Source: Rhypophila decipiens (taxonomy: Eukaryota; Ascomycota; Sordariomycetes; Sordariales; Naviculisporaceae). From it: a stretch of DNA of 64,000 nt. The DNA lies in assembly GCA_033297075.1 (NCBI GenBank), contig MU858056.1, positions 455,317 through 519,316 on the forward strand, written 5' to 3'. Under the pieces are notes generated by a model, which was given only the letters and a program-made list of their open reading frames with translations, was not told the DNA's origin and searched no databases. Positions 1 through 12,063 of the stretch are shown here, piece after piece; within the stretch, counting starts at the first letter, position 1; each line of letters opens with the position of its first letter. A program made the translations under genes and the position numbers.

Positions 1-1111
1 AAGTGTCCGTCAAACCCCGATTGGCGGTTCCCAATTGGAAGCAAGTCCTACCGGGGTCTGGAGGAGGAGGGCGGGGAGCTAGACCCAACCTCCGTTTATT
101 CGCGGTATCCATTCCCACGGCCGGGATGTGACCTCTCGGGGCGGCCCCTCCTCGCAACTCACTAAACCAACAAGGGTTCCTCGAATTCAAGCTCAACCAA
201 GACCAGAGGGAGCCATCACAAGGTCCGTGCTGATTTTTGGGAAAAGGTGGGGGTGTCTGTCAGCCATCGACGATCGATCCATGGCGGGGCAATTGACGGG
301 AGGGAAGGATGTCAGTCTGTCACCGAACCAGGCCCGTAGGTGGGGTAAGGCAAAATGAGAGAACCCTTCGTAATCCCCTATCCCAGCATGGTAATCGTGT
401 CACCCAGATGATGCTATACCCGAGATATCAGTAGGTATCCTATATCTTATCCCATAAGATATAAGAGACCTCGATCAAGGATATCAGAAAGAGCATCCAT
501 CACATCACTATCGGCTGACACTCCTGACGTCGACATCAGAAAGGCTTATTCAACTGGAGGTTACTTTATGATGGCCTTAAATCCAATTTGAGTAAACTCT
601 CTAGGAGTGAATGAGGGATACAACAAATGTTGATATGTTCGTCCGACTCCGTATAATCCATACCCAATGTCACTGCACTACTCGTGTCTTCCGATCATCT
701 CATTCATCCTTTCGTGCCCCTTTTGCTTTAAAATCCGTCTTCTCAGTTTCCAGGCAATCAGCACATGAACCGAGAATAAAAATGAAAATATAGAAAATGA
801 AACTCCTCACGCGTCCCTATTCAACAATCAACACGTCCTTAATCCAGCTAGGTGTCGCGTTCATTCACGATTTGTGTTTTCCGTTCTGGTGTAGGCATCA
901 TGTAAAACACTTCTCTTAACTGAATGGCCCTGCTTGATCTGCAAACCATAGTTGGCCAAACCCACATTGATATGACCAACTTAATGGTAAGCAACAGTGT
1001 TGACCGCACTGGCGATGTAGCTTAAAAGTCCGGGAAGAGGTGCCCGTATCTGTTGCAGTAAATTCACGTCAGCATGCCGCCCTCGCCGCCATCTTCTCAG
1101 CGCAACTTCAC
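1..1111. other. Intergenic sequence, no gene seen
   Basis: Downstream flank of the protein kinase A gene. Open frames are short, lack family resemblance and overlap on both strands. A short AT-rich stretch around 420-470 repeats the words ATATC and TATCTTATC. Nothing else can be supported. Confidence 0.6.
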
Positions 1112-2985
1112 TTACTCGTCAGGGCCTGTCGCTCCGTACTGCTCAGTCTCTTCGGGATATCTGTCGAACTGGCTTGCGTCGCCTGCACCGGCCTTGACAG
1201 GAGGCGTGTAGGGCGCGTCAATGTTCTTGGTCGCCAATCGGTCCCACGTCACCTCTGCAAACCAAGGATGGTTTTTGACGTCCTGGGACCCGCCATAGAG
1301 ATTCCCCAATCTCTTGGTAATGTCCGCCGTGATCAGACGTTCCAGGAGATTCTGAGCCTGGGCGTTGATATAGGCCGGGTATTTCACTCTTCCTTTGAGG
1401 ATGTTTTCGTATATTTTCATCGGAGACCCGCCATCCCAAAAAGGCGTATATCCGCACAACATCTCATATATTAAAATACCCAACGACCACCTGTTATGTC
1501 CCGGTCAGCTCAGGGCACAGGGTAGGCAAGCTAAACGAGAAAAGAACGAGGGTAGCCTTACCAGTCAACCGACTTATTATAGCCTTTGTTGCTGACAACC
1601 TCAGGTGCCAAATAATCTGGCGTTCCACACAATGTCCATGTCAAGTCGGGAACCCGCTTCGCGAAACCAAAATCTGTTATCTTTAGGTGGCCGTGTCTGT
1701 CGAGAAGCAAGTTTTCAGGCTTCAGATCCCGGTATATAATGTCGTGCGAATGAAGATACTCTAACGCCAGTGTTACTTCGGCAGCGTAAAATTTGGCGAC
1801 CGGATTTGGGAACCGCTGTTGATTGTTTGTTAGTCACCGACAAGCAGGCGTCAAGTTTTAAGACGGGGTTCTCACCCCTGATTTTCTGAGTAGCGAGAAC
1901 AACTCGCCTCCTTCCACAAAGTCCATCACCATATAGAGGTTTTTCGCATCTTGGAAGGTTCCCCACAGAGTGATGAGAAACGGGTGCTTAACTTCGCCCA
2001 ACATCCTCCGCTCGTCGTTGGTGTGCTCGATCTGCTTCATACGCACCACCTGCATCTTTTTGAGAACCTTTACCGCATAGAACCTCGAATTATGCTTGGA
2101 TTGGACGAGATGAACCCTCCCGAAGCTGCCAGTGCCAAGAGTTCTCAAAATCTCAAAGTCCTGGAGGTGGTACTTGCCCTTCGTGATCCTAGCCACAGAC
2201 TGTTGAGACCCTTGAGTTTGTGGCGTACTCTGACCCCCGGACTGCTGATTCTGGACTTGTTGGCCTGATGACTGCTGGAGTTGCGTGTGTTGACCTTGAG
2301 CCTGCGGATTCTGCACTTGCTGACCTGTGTAGTCTTGCGGGTTTCCATAGGGTTGCTGGGCCGGATATGCTGGCTGAGGAGCATACGGTTGCTGAGCAGG
2401 ATACGGTGGTTGAGCCGCATACGGTTGCTGACCTGGGTAGGGTTGCGGGCTCGGATAGGGTTGCGGGCCCGGATTGGGTTGCTGGGGCTGGGGGTGTTGA
2501 CCGGATTGACCGCCATACGAGTAGGCCTGACTAGGGAACGATGATGGCAATTGTCGTTGGTTCTGCATTGTCGATTGGGCTGCTTGTGAAGATGTCCCAC
2601 CGTTGGGCGCAAAAGAGCCGTGTTGGGAATCTACTTGCAGCTGAGATGTGGCTGGCGGGTCATGTTGCGTGTTGACTATATTGGAGATGCTCGGGAGGTT
2701 TTGAGGGTCGGTGCCAGGTGACGGAGTAGGTTGAGGCGGCGGATAGGATTGCTGGGCGGAAACTTTGTTCATTGAATCGGATGGAGCGTCCTGGCTAGCA
2801 GGCGCCGTTGCTGTAGGTTGCGACTGTCGATGTGCGCCACTGGCGTTCGCTCCTGGATTCTGTGGATTCTGGTCCCAGCTCCTGGATGTGGTAGGCGTGA
2901 CGGGACTCGTTGGGTTACTTGGGGCGGACTGATCCGTGTTGCCTTCCCTCGTCCGCTTCTTTTTGAGGAACCCGAGACCAGGCAT
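1112..2985 (-). CDS. pkaC: cAMP-dependent protein kinase catalytic subunit
   Basis: Ser/Thr kinase of the cAMP pathway (AGC family), acting in cytosol and nucleus under a regulatory subunit. Predicted exons are 2985-1876, 1815-1562 and 1490-1112, giving 580 residues; introns of 60 and 71 bases start GTGAGA and GTAAGG and end CAG. The kinase domain starts near residue 278 with the glycine loop [11 protein letters not shown], then AVKVLKK (ATP lysine), YRDLKPEN (catalytic loop), DFG, the activation segment [14 protein letters not shown] and an AGC tail with [10 protein letters not shown]. The first 275 residues are a Gln/Pro/Ser-rich extension with repeated QPY and YPAQ words at about 170-220. 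Long low-complexity N-termini are known in fungal PKA subunits. The last residues (after FDRYPEE) lack a clear FxxF hydrophobic motif. The start is the first ATG of the open frame. Identity is secure; which paralogue is not. Confidence 0.95.
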
Positions 2986-5724
2986 TCAAGCAATTGCGCT
3001 TGGCCGTCTAAACGGACAAGCACGAACAAGCACGACGACGTGGTCGGGTCGGGGCGGGGTCCGGAAAGGGAGGATCGAGAGCGGTTGCGCTTGCCGTCGC
3101 TACTGGTATGCTACGTATTGCGGCTGCGTGGGCGATGCACGGCAGTCAATTGGCAGGCCAATGATGGCTGACCGAGTTCGTTCCGAAGGCTTGTTGCGGC
3201 GGGATTTAGGTGACACTGACGAGGCCAGAAGTCGACAGCAGGCAAAGAGATGGTCGCTGGGACATGGAAGCGCGAATTAGTAAGTGGTCATCACTACAGG
3301 ACCGAGCTATCGGCCTTTTCGATCGAATCAATCCGCAATATCATGCCCGATTTGCATGACCGGCGCAATGGGAGGCTAACCTGAGAGCTGCCCGTTCGTG
3401 TTCGTAGTGGCGGGGCAAAGAGGAGGAAGCTGTGTGCCAGTGTGTACAGTGTGATGCAAGTCCTCCAGCCGGCGGGTTCCAAGGTGCTGGTCTGACCTGA
3501 CCCTCACCTGCAGTGGCTGTTGTCTTGTTGCGACACCAGTGTCTGCCTTTATTGACGACTCCCGTCTTGAACCAGGCAAAGAGGAAGGAGCGGCCTGAGG
3601 ATAAAAGAGGACGGGGTCCTTCCGCAAGAGTTGGATTGAGCTTTGTAGACAAGGTACCTCCTCTCAAGGACCGGTCAACGTGTCGTTGATGTCGAGTTCG
3701 ACTTCCTCGAGTAAAGCCGCCCAATCTTGTTTTGGAATGGCCAAGGAGAGACCAGAAAGTAACGGCAAAATGGTAGTTGATCCTCTTGTTCCTTTCTTTC
3801 CGGCAAAGCGCTGTGGAACCGGATGCACACAAAGACGAGTCCCAAAGGCTTCTTGTATCCTCTACCGTTAATGGGGGCAGGCCGTTTTGGTCGTTCAAGC
3901 CGAGTCGAACAGATTGGCCGAGTAGATAGAAGTAACCGGGTCCAATTGCTACGGAAATCGGAATAAACAATAGATATGTGTTAAATAAGTGCTAGATTTC
4001 CGTTTCCACAAAGCAGAAGAAAATCATTAGTTGAGGTGTAGTAAGTGTCCAGGGGGGTCGTGCGAGACGAGGGGATTCCATCGGTTCGTGTGGAGAGCGG
4101 GCCCTACCAACGGAGGAGAATAAGAGATGCTGGCTGGAGTGACGGAGGAGAAACTGTGTACCCTTGTCATTGCTCGGTTCCCCTTTGATACATACAGCTG
4201 CACCCACGAGTCGCTTTGGTGGTAAAATAGTTGCGCCTGTCTGGTGCAGAAACAAGCAGCAGGATGTGCTCACTTTGTCATCCTTCTGCTGGACCCTTTG
4301 TGCTATTCACTTTTTCTGATTTGATCAGCGGCATCGGTTGCTTGCTAATGACTCTCCAGCCTCGCCGTTCAAGTCCTCCATGTTGCTTGGACTGAGGCTT
4401 GAAACCGTGAGTTTGGCTGCAATATTGCCGGCGATCTACAAGAACAGTTGGGTCCCAATCACCAATCGCGCCAATTACTTGAATTGTTTGATGTGTGGCA
4501 GGATTCAAGAATGAATCACTGACCTACCGAGGGGCACGTACGCTCGTGTGCTTGATAGTGGGGGGTTCCCACTTGGGTCTTGGGGGACAGGGGGAAGGTA
4601 CGGAGTAGGGGTTATTGCCCGAAGTCTGAGGAGTCTCTTTCCGTGAGCCTCATATCGTCCTTGTCCCTGCGAAAAGATATCGATTAATGTGAACTGTAGC
4701 TGGCGATTGATCCTGGACACTCTAATTTTCCCTCACCTACAATTCAAAGAGGATTTGTGGCTTTGTTGTGTCTAACAACGACAACCCACCTCGGTGAAAT
4801 ACTAGCAGTACTAGCCAAAAAGAAGCGTCTTACCCCACGGAATGACGCCGATCCCGTCGTCATAGGGAGTGGTTGTCTGCAACGACGAAGCGGCACCTCT
4901 TTTCCGTGATGTGCGTAGAAAGGAAAAACACCATGGTGTTGGTATACTGCCTGATCGCGGTTTTGTTGGTTCTCTGTATAGTTCCAACACCTGGAAACTG
5001 TTTCTTGACGCAGTGTCCCGTATTATTAGAACTGGACTCCGTCCACATAGAGGGCTACTCCCAAACGTACAAGTCTGATCCTAGATCGCCAAGGGACTCC
5101 TGGCTAGATGGAAATATAAACACGTGTGACAGAGCTTGATCAGACACCCCTGAGCTTGTTCGAGGTCCCAGGCGATCGGCACGAGGAATCGCATATAGCA
5201 CTGACTGGCCGTTTCAACCGTTCAACGCTTATTACTCGGAAACGAAACATCCTTCAACGGGTTCCAGAGCGGGCCGCTCTTTTTGACTCGTGTCGCACCC
5301 AGTATCGTGAATCCGATCATCTGCATCGGATCTAGGAACACTGCACGCTGTAAACCCGATCTCAATTGCCAAGCAGGGAGAGCAGGTTTGGTATATATCA
5401 AAGATCGCCAGAACACCCATTCGAAGTCAAAGTCCAATCCCTTTTACAGAACCGCATTATTGATACATGAGAAACTCGTATCGTCTTTGGCATGACCAAA
5501 GAACGGCTCATAACAAACCACAGCCAACGTGAAGAAAGAATGTGATAAGAAGAACAAAGGAAATCCCGAGGTACTTTTCCATGGCAAGGCATTTATGTAC
5601 GCTCTCTCTCTCTTTCGCCTTTGCCATTTCTTTCATCGACCGCTACCTTTAAGATAGAAAGATATCAAAACTATGCCACTCGTCGTCGCAGCTCGTCTCC
5701 ACTCCGTATCTCGCCTTTCGTCAC
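2986..5724. other. Intergenic region upstream of PKA
   Basis: About 2.7 kb between the PKA start and the lectin 3' end. It should hold the PKA promoter and 5' leader. Frames open on both strands here (the longest about 200 codons at 3341-3970, minus) have no recognisable motif and no splice logic. One short frame with a signal-like N-terminus (4933-5139) is listed separately. Confidence 0.5.
4933..5139 (+). CDS. Possible small secreted peptide
   Basis: A 68-codon frame whose ATG sits in a good context (CACCATGG). Residues 2-16 are strongly hydrophobic (VLVYCLIAVLLVLCI), followed by VPTPGNC, which could be a signal peptide and cleavage region. The remaining stretch is polar, with cysteines in NCF, TQC and NTC. 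It matches no family I know. Frames of this length arise by chance, and there is no intron or conserved motif to support it. It could equally be an upstream leader or noise. Confidence 0.2.
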   Translation: MVLVYCLIAVLLVLCIVPTPGNCFLTQCPVLLELDSVHIEGYSQTYKSDPRSPRDSWLDGNINTCDRA

Positions 5725-6900
5725 TCAAAACCTGTGGCTCCGCTGTTTGGTGCGGTATGCCGTGTATCCGACATAACCACCACCGACGACGAGGAGGAAG
5801 AGAATGACCTTGAAGAAGAACCAGGTCCAGCTTCCACCGCTCGACGCAACGGATGCCTTTTTCCCTCTGCCGCTTCCAGGGGTAGGGCGGCCAGTTGGCT
5901 GCGTCGTATAGAGGTTCTTGGCATTGACCGAGATAATGTCGTGGTTGTCGCTCAGCTCGCCCGTCTCGGCGGTGAAACCAAGGTACGCCACCTGGGGGAC
6001 CGCCGGCGGCTCGTTGGTCTCGAAGCAAAGTGTCCACTCGCCCTCCGTCTTGTACTGCAGTTCCAGCTTGAGGTACTTGTCCTGGAAGTACGTCAAACGG
6101 AACTTGGTCGGGATATTGGCTTGCCTAATTCCTCTGGCCGAGCAGCCTGCGAACTCCGTGTCCTTTCCGTCGCTGTCCTTGTCGTAAGAGGTCTTGCCGT
6201 CACCGACCATGGCCATCACGTAAGGGAACACCACTCCGGGCCGGTTGTTCTTATACGTGTCGAAAAAGATGCCCAGACCCTCGAACTTGTCAGCGCTTCC
6301 GAAGACGGGGCCCTGTTTTCCGCGCTCCTTGGTGATCCACATGGCGAATCCGTCTCCGTAAAGTTGGTTCTTGCCGTGGATCTTGAATTCCACTTCGATT
6401 TCCCAGTTCGTGGCCGTCAATGGCACTCTCGAAAATAACCATCCGTTTTGTGATGGCTTGTCTGAAGTCAGCCGTATGTATCTAGTGTCAAGACCTGTTA
6501 GCAATCTGGGACGGTCGCGAATGCGCACGCCGGTCATATCTGGGGAGGCCTACTGATCCGTGCGAATAATCGTATCTCCTCCGAAATCATACCACCGGCT
6601 CTGCATATCAGAGTCCAGGTATGGCTGTATTGGTTGAGAGCGTTAGCCATCAGGGAACTGGCAGGGACGTTTGCTTTTCGCTTCGAAAACGGACGAGGCA
6701 CACACCTGGTTCAGTGTATGAGTTCTCAGCTAGACAACGAACCATGTTAGCAAAAATTAATTCGACTCCCTCCTAGCTGTATCTTCATGATGCGATCGAC
6801 ATACTCCTATGCTCTTGACTGTTCCGTCCTCGTCGGTCTGTATAGCACCCCAAGCTCGCGTGGCCAGCCACAAGGCCGACAATGTTCGTGTGAGCAGCAT
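5725..6900 (-). CDS. L-type (legume-like) lectin cargo receptor, ERGIC-53/VIP36/Emp47 family
   Basis: Type I membrane lectin that binds high-mannose glycoproteins and cycles between ER and Golgi. Predicted exons are 6900-6805, 6729-6706, 6624-6554 and 6481-5725, giving 315 residues. The second exon is only 24 bases (LRTHTLNQ). A signal peptide occupies residues 1-18 or so (MLLTRTLSALWLATRAWGA). The lectin fold follows with WYDFGGDTIIRTDQYIRLTSD, GWLFSRVPLTATNWEIEVEFKIHG, LYGDGFAMWITKERG and GLGIFFDTYKN, which holds the metal and sugar ligands known for the family. Two cysteines (FAGCSA and TLCFET) fit the conserved disulfide. A Gly/Ser/Lys linker leads to a transmembrane helix (FFFKVILFLLVVGGGYVGY) and a short basic tail ending SHRF. 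The third intron joins CA to A, rebuilding the expected DQYIRL. It shares a divergent promoter with TIM13. Confidence 0.93.
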
Positions 6901-7466
6901 CTTTGCAGCAGGGGCACCTCTCGGCTCAATTAAGAAAAAGAAAGAAAGAAAACGGGTTCGAAAAAAGAGGGTATAAGCGATGCGCAAGGGTTTTCTCGTG
7001 GTAAATAAAAAAAGAAGGAAAAAAAAGGCGTGACTGTCGACGGAATCTTTGCCGAGATGGTATGAGGTGTGCCTGTAGCCGTCAGTTGGACAGCTTTACC
7101 TTTTCGCCTGAGGGGCCGGGCGGCCTGTGCTCGTGCTGTATGGAATCCGGGGCAGGCTTCGGAAAACTGGAGCTAGAACCGAGACGACGGAGCTAGCGTA
7201 TCAGGGGTCAAGGCTTCACGGGGATAAAACAGCTGCTGAGTGATTATCGATAGGGATCGATCGCAGCGCCACGTTTGATTGCAAAAGCTGAAGCAGCTCT
7301 AGCCTCATGACCGAATTGAACGCCACAGCTAGAGCTTTTCGACCGCGCCAACACGGGACCTGGAAACCTGAAAGCTTGGATTGAGATCACAGCATCACAG
7401 CATCACAACCGCATCCATCAATTCGACCAAATTCCATCTTTTGTTTGCGGACAGACATTACAAATC
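6901..7466. promoter_or_regulatory. Shared divergent promoter region (lectin / TIM13)
   Basis: 566 bases lie between the two start codons, which point away from each other. The segment holds A/G-rich runs near 6930-7030 on the lectin side and a mirrored ATCGATAGGGATCGAT word at 7247-7262. No TATA box or known operator could be assigned. Confidence 0.45.
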
Positions 7467-7795
7467 ATGGATTCCGAATCAGTCAAAAAGGCCATCATCA
7501 GGCAGGTCATCATGGAGGCCAACGTCCAGAACTCAAGGCATCTCGTTGAAGTACGATTACAGGTTACCACAAGGAGAGGTCCTTCGGTTTGGAAGTTGCT
7601 AATTCAACATGACAGAAAATCAACGAGACCTGCTTCGACAAGTGCATCGCCAAACCCGGCAGCTCCATTTCGAACGGCGAAAAGACCTGCGCCACCCAGT
7701 GCATGGAGAAATACATGGCCGCGTGGAACCTGGTCAACCAAACATACATGCGGAGAGTACAACAAGAGATTAACAGCGGCACCTTTTCATCGTAG
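7467..7795 (+). CDS. TIM13: Mitochondrial intermembrane-space chaperone Tim13
   Basis: Small Tim protein that, as a Tim8-Tim13 hexamer, escorts hydrophobic precursors across the intermembrane space. Exons are 7467-7550 and 7616-7795 (87 residues); the 65-base intron starts GTACGA and ends ACAG. The twin CX3C signature is complete: CFDKC in the first helix and CATQC in the second, 16 residues apart. Around it are KKAIIRQVIMEANVQN at the N-terminus and YMAAWNLVNQTYMRR after the second motif, which matches Tim13 rather than Tim8, Tim9 or Tim10. The length is normal. The ATG is the first in frame and lies 566 bases from the divergent lectin gene. Confidence 0.95.
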
Positions 7796-8258
7796 CCGGC
7801 GACTGGTACGATAACACGAAATCGAAATCGAAGGACATCGGTCATATCCAGACCATTAAGCACATTGACCGGACCATAATATCATACACATCACGGCTGG
7901 AGACCTCATCGATATCGGAGCTGGATTGTCGATACCTTGTCGCAACCACGGGGTCATAATACTTAAGAAGAAAGAAGTAGGCAGCGGAATGGCTTTTTTC
8001 AGCTGGCAAAATTGGGACAGCGATTTGCGGATCATGGATATCCCAACAGGAGAGGATGGCGTCTGACTATACATCCAGACGGCAGAGTAGGACATGAACA
8101 TAGATGCGGCCGGGACTCCGCCAGGCTCTGGCTGGTATGTTTGACGAGCCTGTGTACTATCATACAAGTGTACTATAACTTATAAGGCTGTGTGTATAGA
8201 TTACACGACGGGGGTATCTTATCAAGAAAAGAAAAAGAAACAGATCATATCATCCTCC
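7796..8258. other. Short convergent spacer
   Basis: Spacer between the 3' ends of TIM13 and the NSRP1-like gene. It presumably holds both 3' untranslated regions. No gene or repeat seen. Confidence 0.6.
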
Positions 8259-9629
8259 CTACTGGGCAGCACCATTCTTCTTGGCCTCCTCCGCCGCCCT
8301 CCTTCTAGCAAGGTATCTCTCCTTGGCGCTCGAGATCTCAGCCTCAGTCTTGCGACTCTTGGCCGTGAGCTCAATCTTTTCTCGCTCTTTATCCTCCTCC
8401 TCCCTAGAGCGCTTGAGCGTCTCCTCCAGCTGGGCTTCTAGCATTCTCGTCTGGCGCTCCCTCATAGCCTGCTTCCCGCCGTTCGTGAACACCCCCTTAG
8501 ACTGACCCACCCCACCAAACCCACCATGCGCAGCGGCACCTTCCGCACGCTTCTTGGCCTCCTGAGCCTCGACCTTCTTCTTGGGCGCAACATTGAGACC
8601 CCCCTTCAACAGTTCCCTCTTATCCACAACCTCCCCATCATCATTGATCACCACATGCCCACCCTTTGCATTGATCTCCCTCGCCCTCTCAGTCGCGCTT
8701 TTAACCTTCTCCTCTCCCTCTTCCTTCGCCATCTGTTCCCTCTCCTCCACAGTCCGATTCTTCATCTCCTCCGCAGCCTTGACCATGGCCGCATGCTCTT
8801 GCTCTTTCTTTTCCAGCATGCCCTTATAAAACACACCCATCCCCTTATTCTTATTCTCCTTGGCCTCCTTCTCCTCGCGAATCTTTTCTTCCTCCGCAAG
8901 CCGTCGATTCTCCTCTTGTTGCTTCTTATACGCCTCCGTCACAAACTTTTCTTTATCAGCAAACTCGTCACCTTCCGCGTCGCGCTCCCGTTTCAATCTC
9001 TTTTCTTCAGCAATTTGTCTATCCCTGTCCCGAATCTCTGCGGCTTTTTGCAACGCGCCAAAGTATTTTGGTTTCTTTTCCTCGGCCGCCTCTTGCTCGG
9101 ATTTCTTTTTGTGGGTGGCTAGTTTGAATGAGTCGTATACACTGTCGTAGTCGTAGATGGACGGGTCCTGGGCAGCAGCTGCCTCGGCGTGTTTACGGGA
9201 TTCCAAAGCGCTCGAGAGGTCCCCGAATGTGTCGCCTGTTATGGGGGGTGGTGGTAATTTCTTCGTGTCCGCAGCAGACGCGCCTAATCGTTTTGTTGGT
9301 GGCGAAGTGCCCCCTAGGTTCTTCTTCTTCTTTTTCTTTGCTGCCAGATCGTCCTCATCTTGGTGGGGTGTTGAGGATGCGCCCTCGATCTCGAATCCAT
9401 CGAGCTCTGTGATTTCGACTACTGCTTTCGGTTGGTTTGATTGCTGGGCTGTTTGCTTCCCTTTCTTTTTGCCTGGTAATAATTTGTCGAATCCGGAGGA
9501 TGTCTCGTCATCGGATCCATCATCGTCGTCGCCCCCAAATTTTGCGGCTGCTGGTTTTTTCGGCGGTGGTAATCCCTTTGACGTCGGCGCGCCTTTCTTG
9601 AGTCCGAATGAGAATAACGGTTTACTCAT
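8259..9629 (-). CDS. Nuclear speckle splicing regulator NSRP1-like (DUF2040) protein
   Basis: A single exon of 456 residues. The DUF2040 core is clear: IYDYDSVYDSFKLA, then PKYFGALQKAAEIRDRD, then ERDAEGDEFADKEKFVTEAY, followed by a long charged coiled coil rich in KKQQEE and REEKEAKE words. Proteins with this core (human NSRP1/CCDC55) bind RNA-processing factors and act in alternative splicing in the nucleus. The N-terminus (MSKPLFSFGLKK) is the usual family opening, and the first 130 residues are acidic and Lys-rich with a poly-Lys run, plausibly a nuclear signal. The C-terminal third repeats EREKIELTAKSRK-like charged helices. The reading frame is uninterrupted. The coding strand changes from C/A-rich at the 5' side to G/A-rich at the 3' side near 9030. 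Confidence 0.88.
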   Translation of the reverse strand: MSKPLFSFGLKKGAPTSKGLPPPKKPAAAKFGGDDDDGSDDETSSGFDKLLPGKKKGKQTAQQSNQPKAVVEITELDGFEIEGASSTPHQDEDDLAAKKKKKKNLGGTSPPTKRLGASAADTKKLPPPPITGDTFGDLSSALESRKHAEAAAAQDPSIYDYDSVYDSFKLATHKKKSEQEAAEEKKPKYFGALQKAAEIRDRDRQIAEEKRLKRERDAEGDEFADKEKFVTEAYKKQQEENRRLAEEEKIREEKEAKENKNKGMGVFYKGMLEKKEQEHAAMVKAAEEMKNRTVEEREQMAKEEGEEKVKSATERAREINAKGGHVVINDDGEVVDKRELLKGGLNVAPKKKVEAQEAKKRAEGAAAHGGFGGVGQSKGVFTNGGKQAMRERQTRMLEAQLEETLKRSREEEDKEREKIELTAKSRKTEAEISSAKERYLARRRAAEEAKKNGAAQ

Positions 9630-11347
9630 ATTTGCTGTATTTTGTGAATCAAATGGTCTGCGCGCTCGTTGCCAGGCGCAATTGACAAAAGTTATTTAAA
9701 GTTAACAAGTTGTCTCTGTTTGGTTGTGACAAGTGTGAAGCGGGCAATAATGTGGAGACGAAATAACGACCAGACCCAGGATCAACATTAAGGTTATCGG
9801 CGGCTTGGCGGTTCTATCGATAAGCCTTATCATTGGCGGCGGCAGGCAAGCACTTACACCGGTTGTGGACCAATCCGAGAGCAGCGCCATGAAACTGTAC
9901 ACTATTGGTAAGAGCCTAGAGGCCTCATTGGTGACGGCCATTATATTTCATAATGGTCTTGGCCGGAAATCCGTATCGAACCGATTGGAGGTTGAGACTC
10001 GGAGTTAGGCCCTCTCACCGCGAAGCAGTATCAAGCGGTCTCTTTTCGTTCTGGACACCTAATCACTGCGTGCTTGCTCCTCAGAAATGCACTTGACGAG
10101 GCTGGACAAAACTACACATCAGAGGAAGACGATATAGAAATGTCAGCCTCACGGTATGTTGATTAAGCCTTGATTGATATTATCCACAGCCCTCGATTGG
10201 AGACAAGTGTGGCTCAAAACCAAGCCATCAGGTGCCGAACTATGTATCATGGTGTTCGTTCATCTCACTAAGCATTCAGAACCTGCAAGTTGTATCCGCC
10301 GTCATCCAATCAGTCCAAAAGAACCATACCTGCCGTTGGGCATAAACTGCATTGGGCATAAATGTCCGATTAATGGCTGGTTGCTACTAGTCGTCACAGA
10401 TCTGCTGTCGGAATTTGGAAGAAGTTGTCAGCTTATCGCGCCGTGTCCCTGCTTCCCCTTAAATCGGCATCATGTACACCAAATCATAATCAGAGAATCG
10501 GCCGACGGCCAAGTCAAGCTGTAATATCGACAATTAGATGTAAGATTATTGATATATCTCTCCCCTAGTATGCATATGTGACGAAAAAGCTTTGCCCGCC
10601 CATCTATCATACATGAAGCACCAATCATTACATATCTTCATCATCACCGGGCTGAATTATTTCCGCAACTTGATGCCCACAGGGACCGTTGAGTTTCCGG
10701 GCGCAGCCATCCTTGTTAATTATGAATCTTGAGGAGAAAGGGGTCGAAGAGTAAGGTGAGTGATGAAAAGAGAGAAAAGTAAAGGAGACGAATCGATAAG
10801 ACACAGGGTAACCATACACCGTAACATGATGCAACATTTCAGTCTTCCACTCCATACTCGAAACAAATAACGACCAACATAGGAAAATGACGTGAAATGG
10901 AACAAAAGGGCAAATAGCCACCTTAAACCCCTACCCGAGGCCCCTTCCGACCCCGGACCCTTCTACCGTGTATGTGATCAGATACCCAACGTAAGATCCT
11001 TTCCTATAACTAAGAGAAAATCGTGGAGAGAATGGCATTCCGCAGCATGCTCTTTTTCGAACTGTCGCGCTGTTGCGTCATTTAGATGATTTCGTGTCCA
11101 TGGACTGATGCAAATTAGGCGTGGCCGCATCGGTGTCGGATGCTCATTAGAATTATAAAGAAACGAGAGCAAGGAAAGGAGAACATATTATCGTGAGGTT
11201 GGCGTGGGTAGGAAATTAAGGCCGTGTGTTGCAGTTGTCGGGAGTAAAATTTCGTGCGTGATATTCATTTCGAGGATGTTAGCCCAATAAAATCATTTTA
11301 AAGAAAGGTTCAGCAGATCTCTTCCAGTCGGCGGCAGGAAATCACGG
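9630..11347. other. Intergenic sequence, no gene seen
   Basis: About 1.7 kb between the NSRP1-like start and the stop of the AT-hook gene. It should contain the promoter of the former and the 3' end of the latter. No frame with recognisable protein content and no repeat was found. Confidence 0.55.
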
Positions 11348-12032
11348 CTACGCCGAAGTAACCGCGGAATGGCTTTCCCGTTGCGTCCGCTGAATCTCAG
11401 TTGTCGTTGATGCCTCCCTCGCTTGATGACCCATTCCCAAAGTCGAGTGATGGGGGCTCGGAGGAGGGTGCGGACTAAGTGGTGGGTGAAGCCCGGGATT
11501 GCTATGCGGCGTCAACGGAGGTTCGAGCAGGATAGGACCCGAGCTTCTCCTGAGCTGGTCTTCTCGATGAGAACGTGCGGCTTCTCGCCACTCTGTATGG
11601 TATTCCGATTCCGAAGCTGGGGCTTGATGGCGATGATAACCGACATCCTCGTTACTAGGCGTCGACCGCTGAGCAGCCCGAGGAACAGATTCCGGTGGCA
11701 AATATTGGTCGCTGCCTTCCTGGTGCCCTTTCCTTTTCAGTTTGGGGTCCGAAAGACTTCCACCAGGTGAAATCTGATATAAAGAGAGCGGACCTGGTCC
11801 GGGACTGTGAGGTTGAGGGGCTGTCGGAGCTGTCGCGGCCCTAGGGGAGGGAGCAAGTGGCGCAGGGGTAATCGGTTGATAAGGCATGATACGGATTTGG
11901 TTATTTTGACGAGAGGACTCTGCCTTCGGGGGCCGGCCACGCCTTCGGGCGGTGGGAGCTACTGCCGCTGCCGGCATTGGAGGAGGCTGGTTGGAAGAAG
12001 GATAGCCGTTAGGCCGTGGTTGAATGTTGATG

Positions 12033-12063
<31 letters not shown>

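Noticed and set aside
3341..3970. Minus-strand open frame of about 209 codons upstream of PKA
   Set aside because: No recognisable motif, odd composition (many Arg, Ser, Trp, His scattered), and overlapping open frames on both strands. It lies where the PKA leader is expected. Length alone is not enough at this base composition.
9157..9699. Plus-strand frames across the NSRP1-like gene rich in Phe and Ser
   Set aside because: Antisense shadow of Lys/Glu-rich coding sequence.
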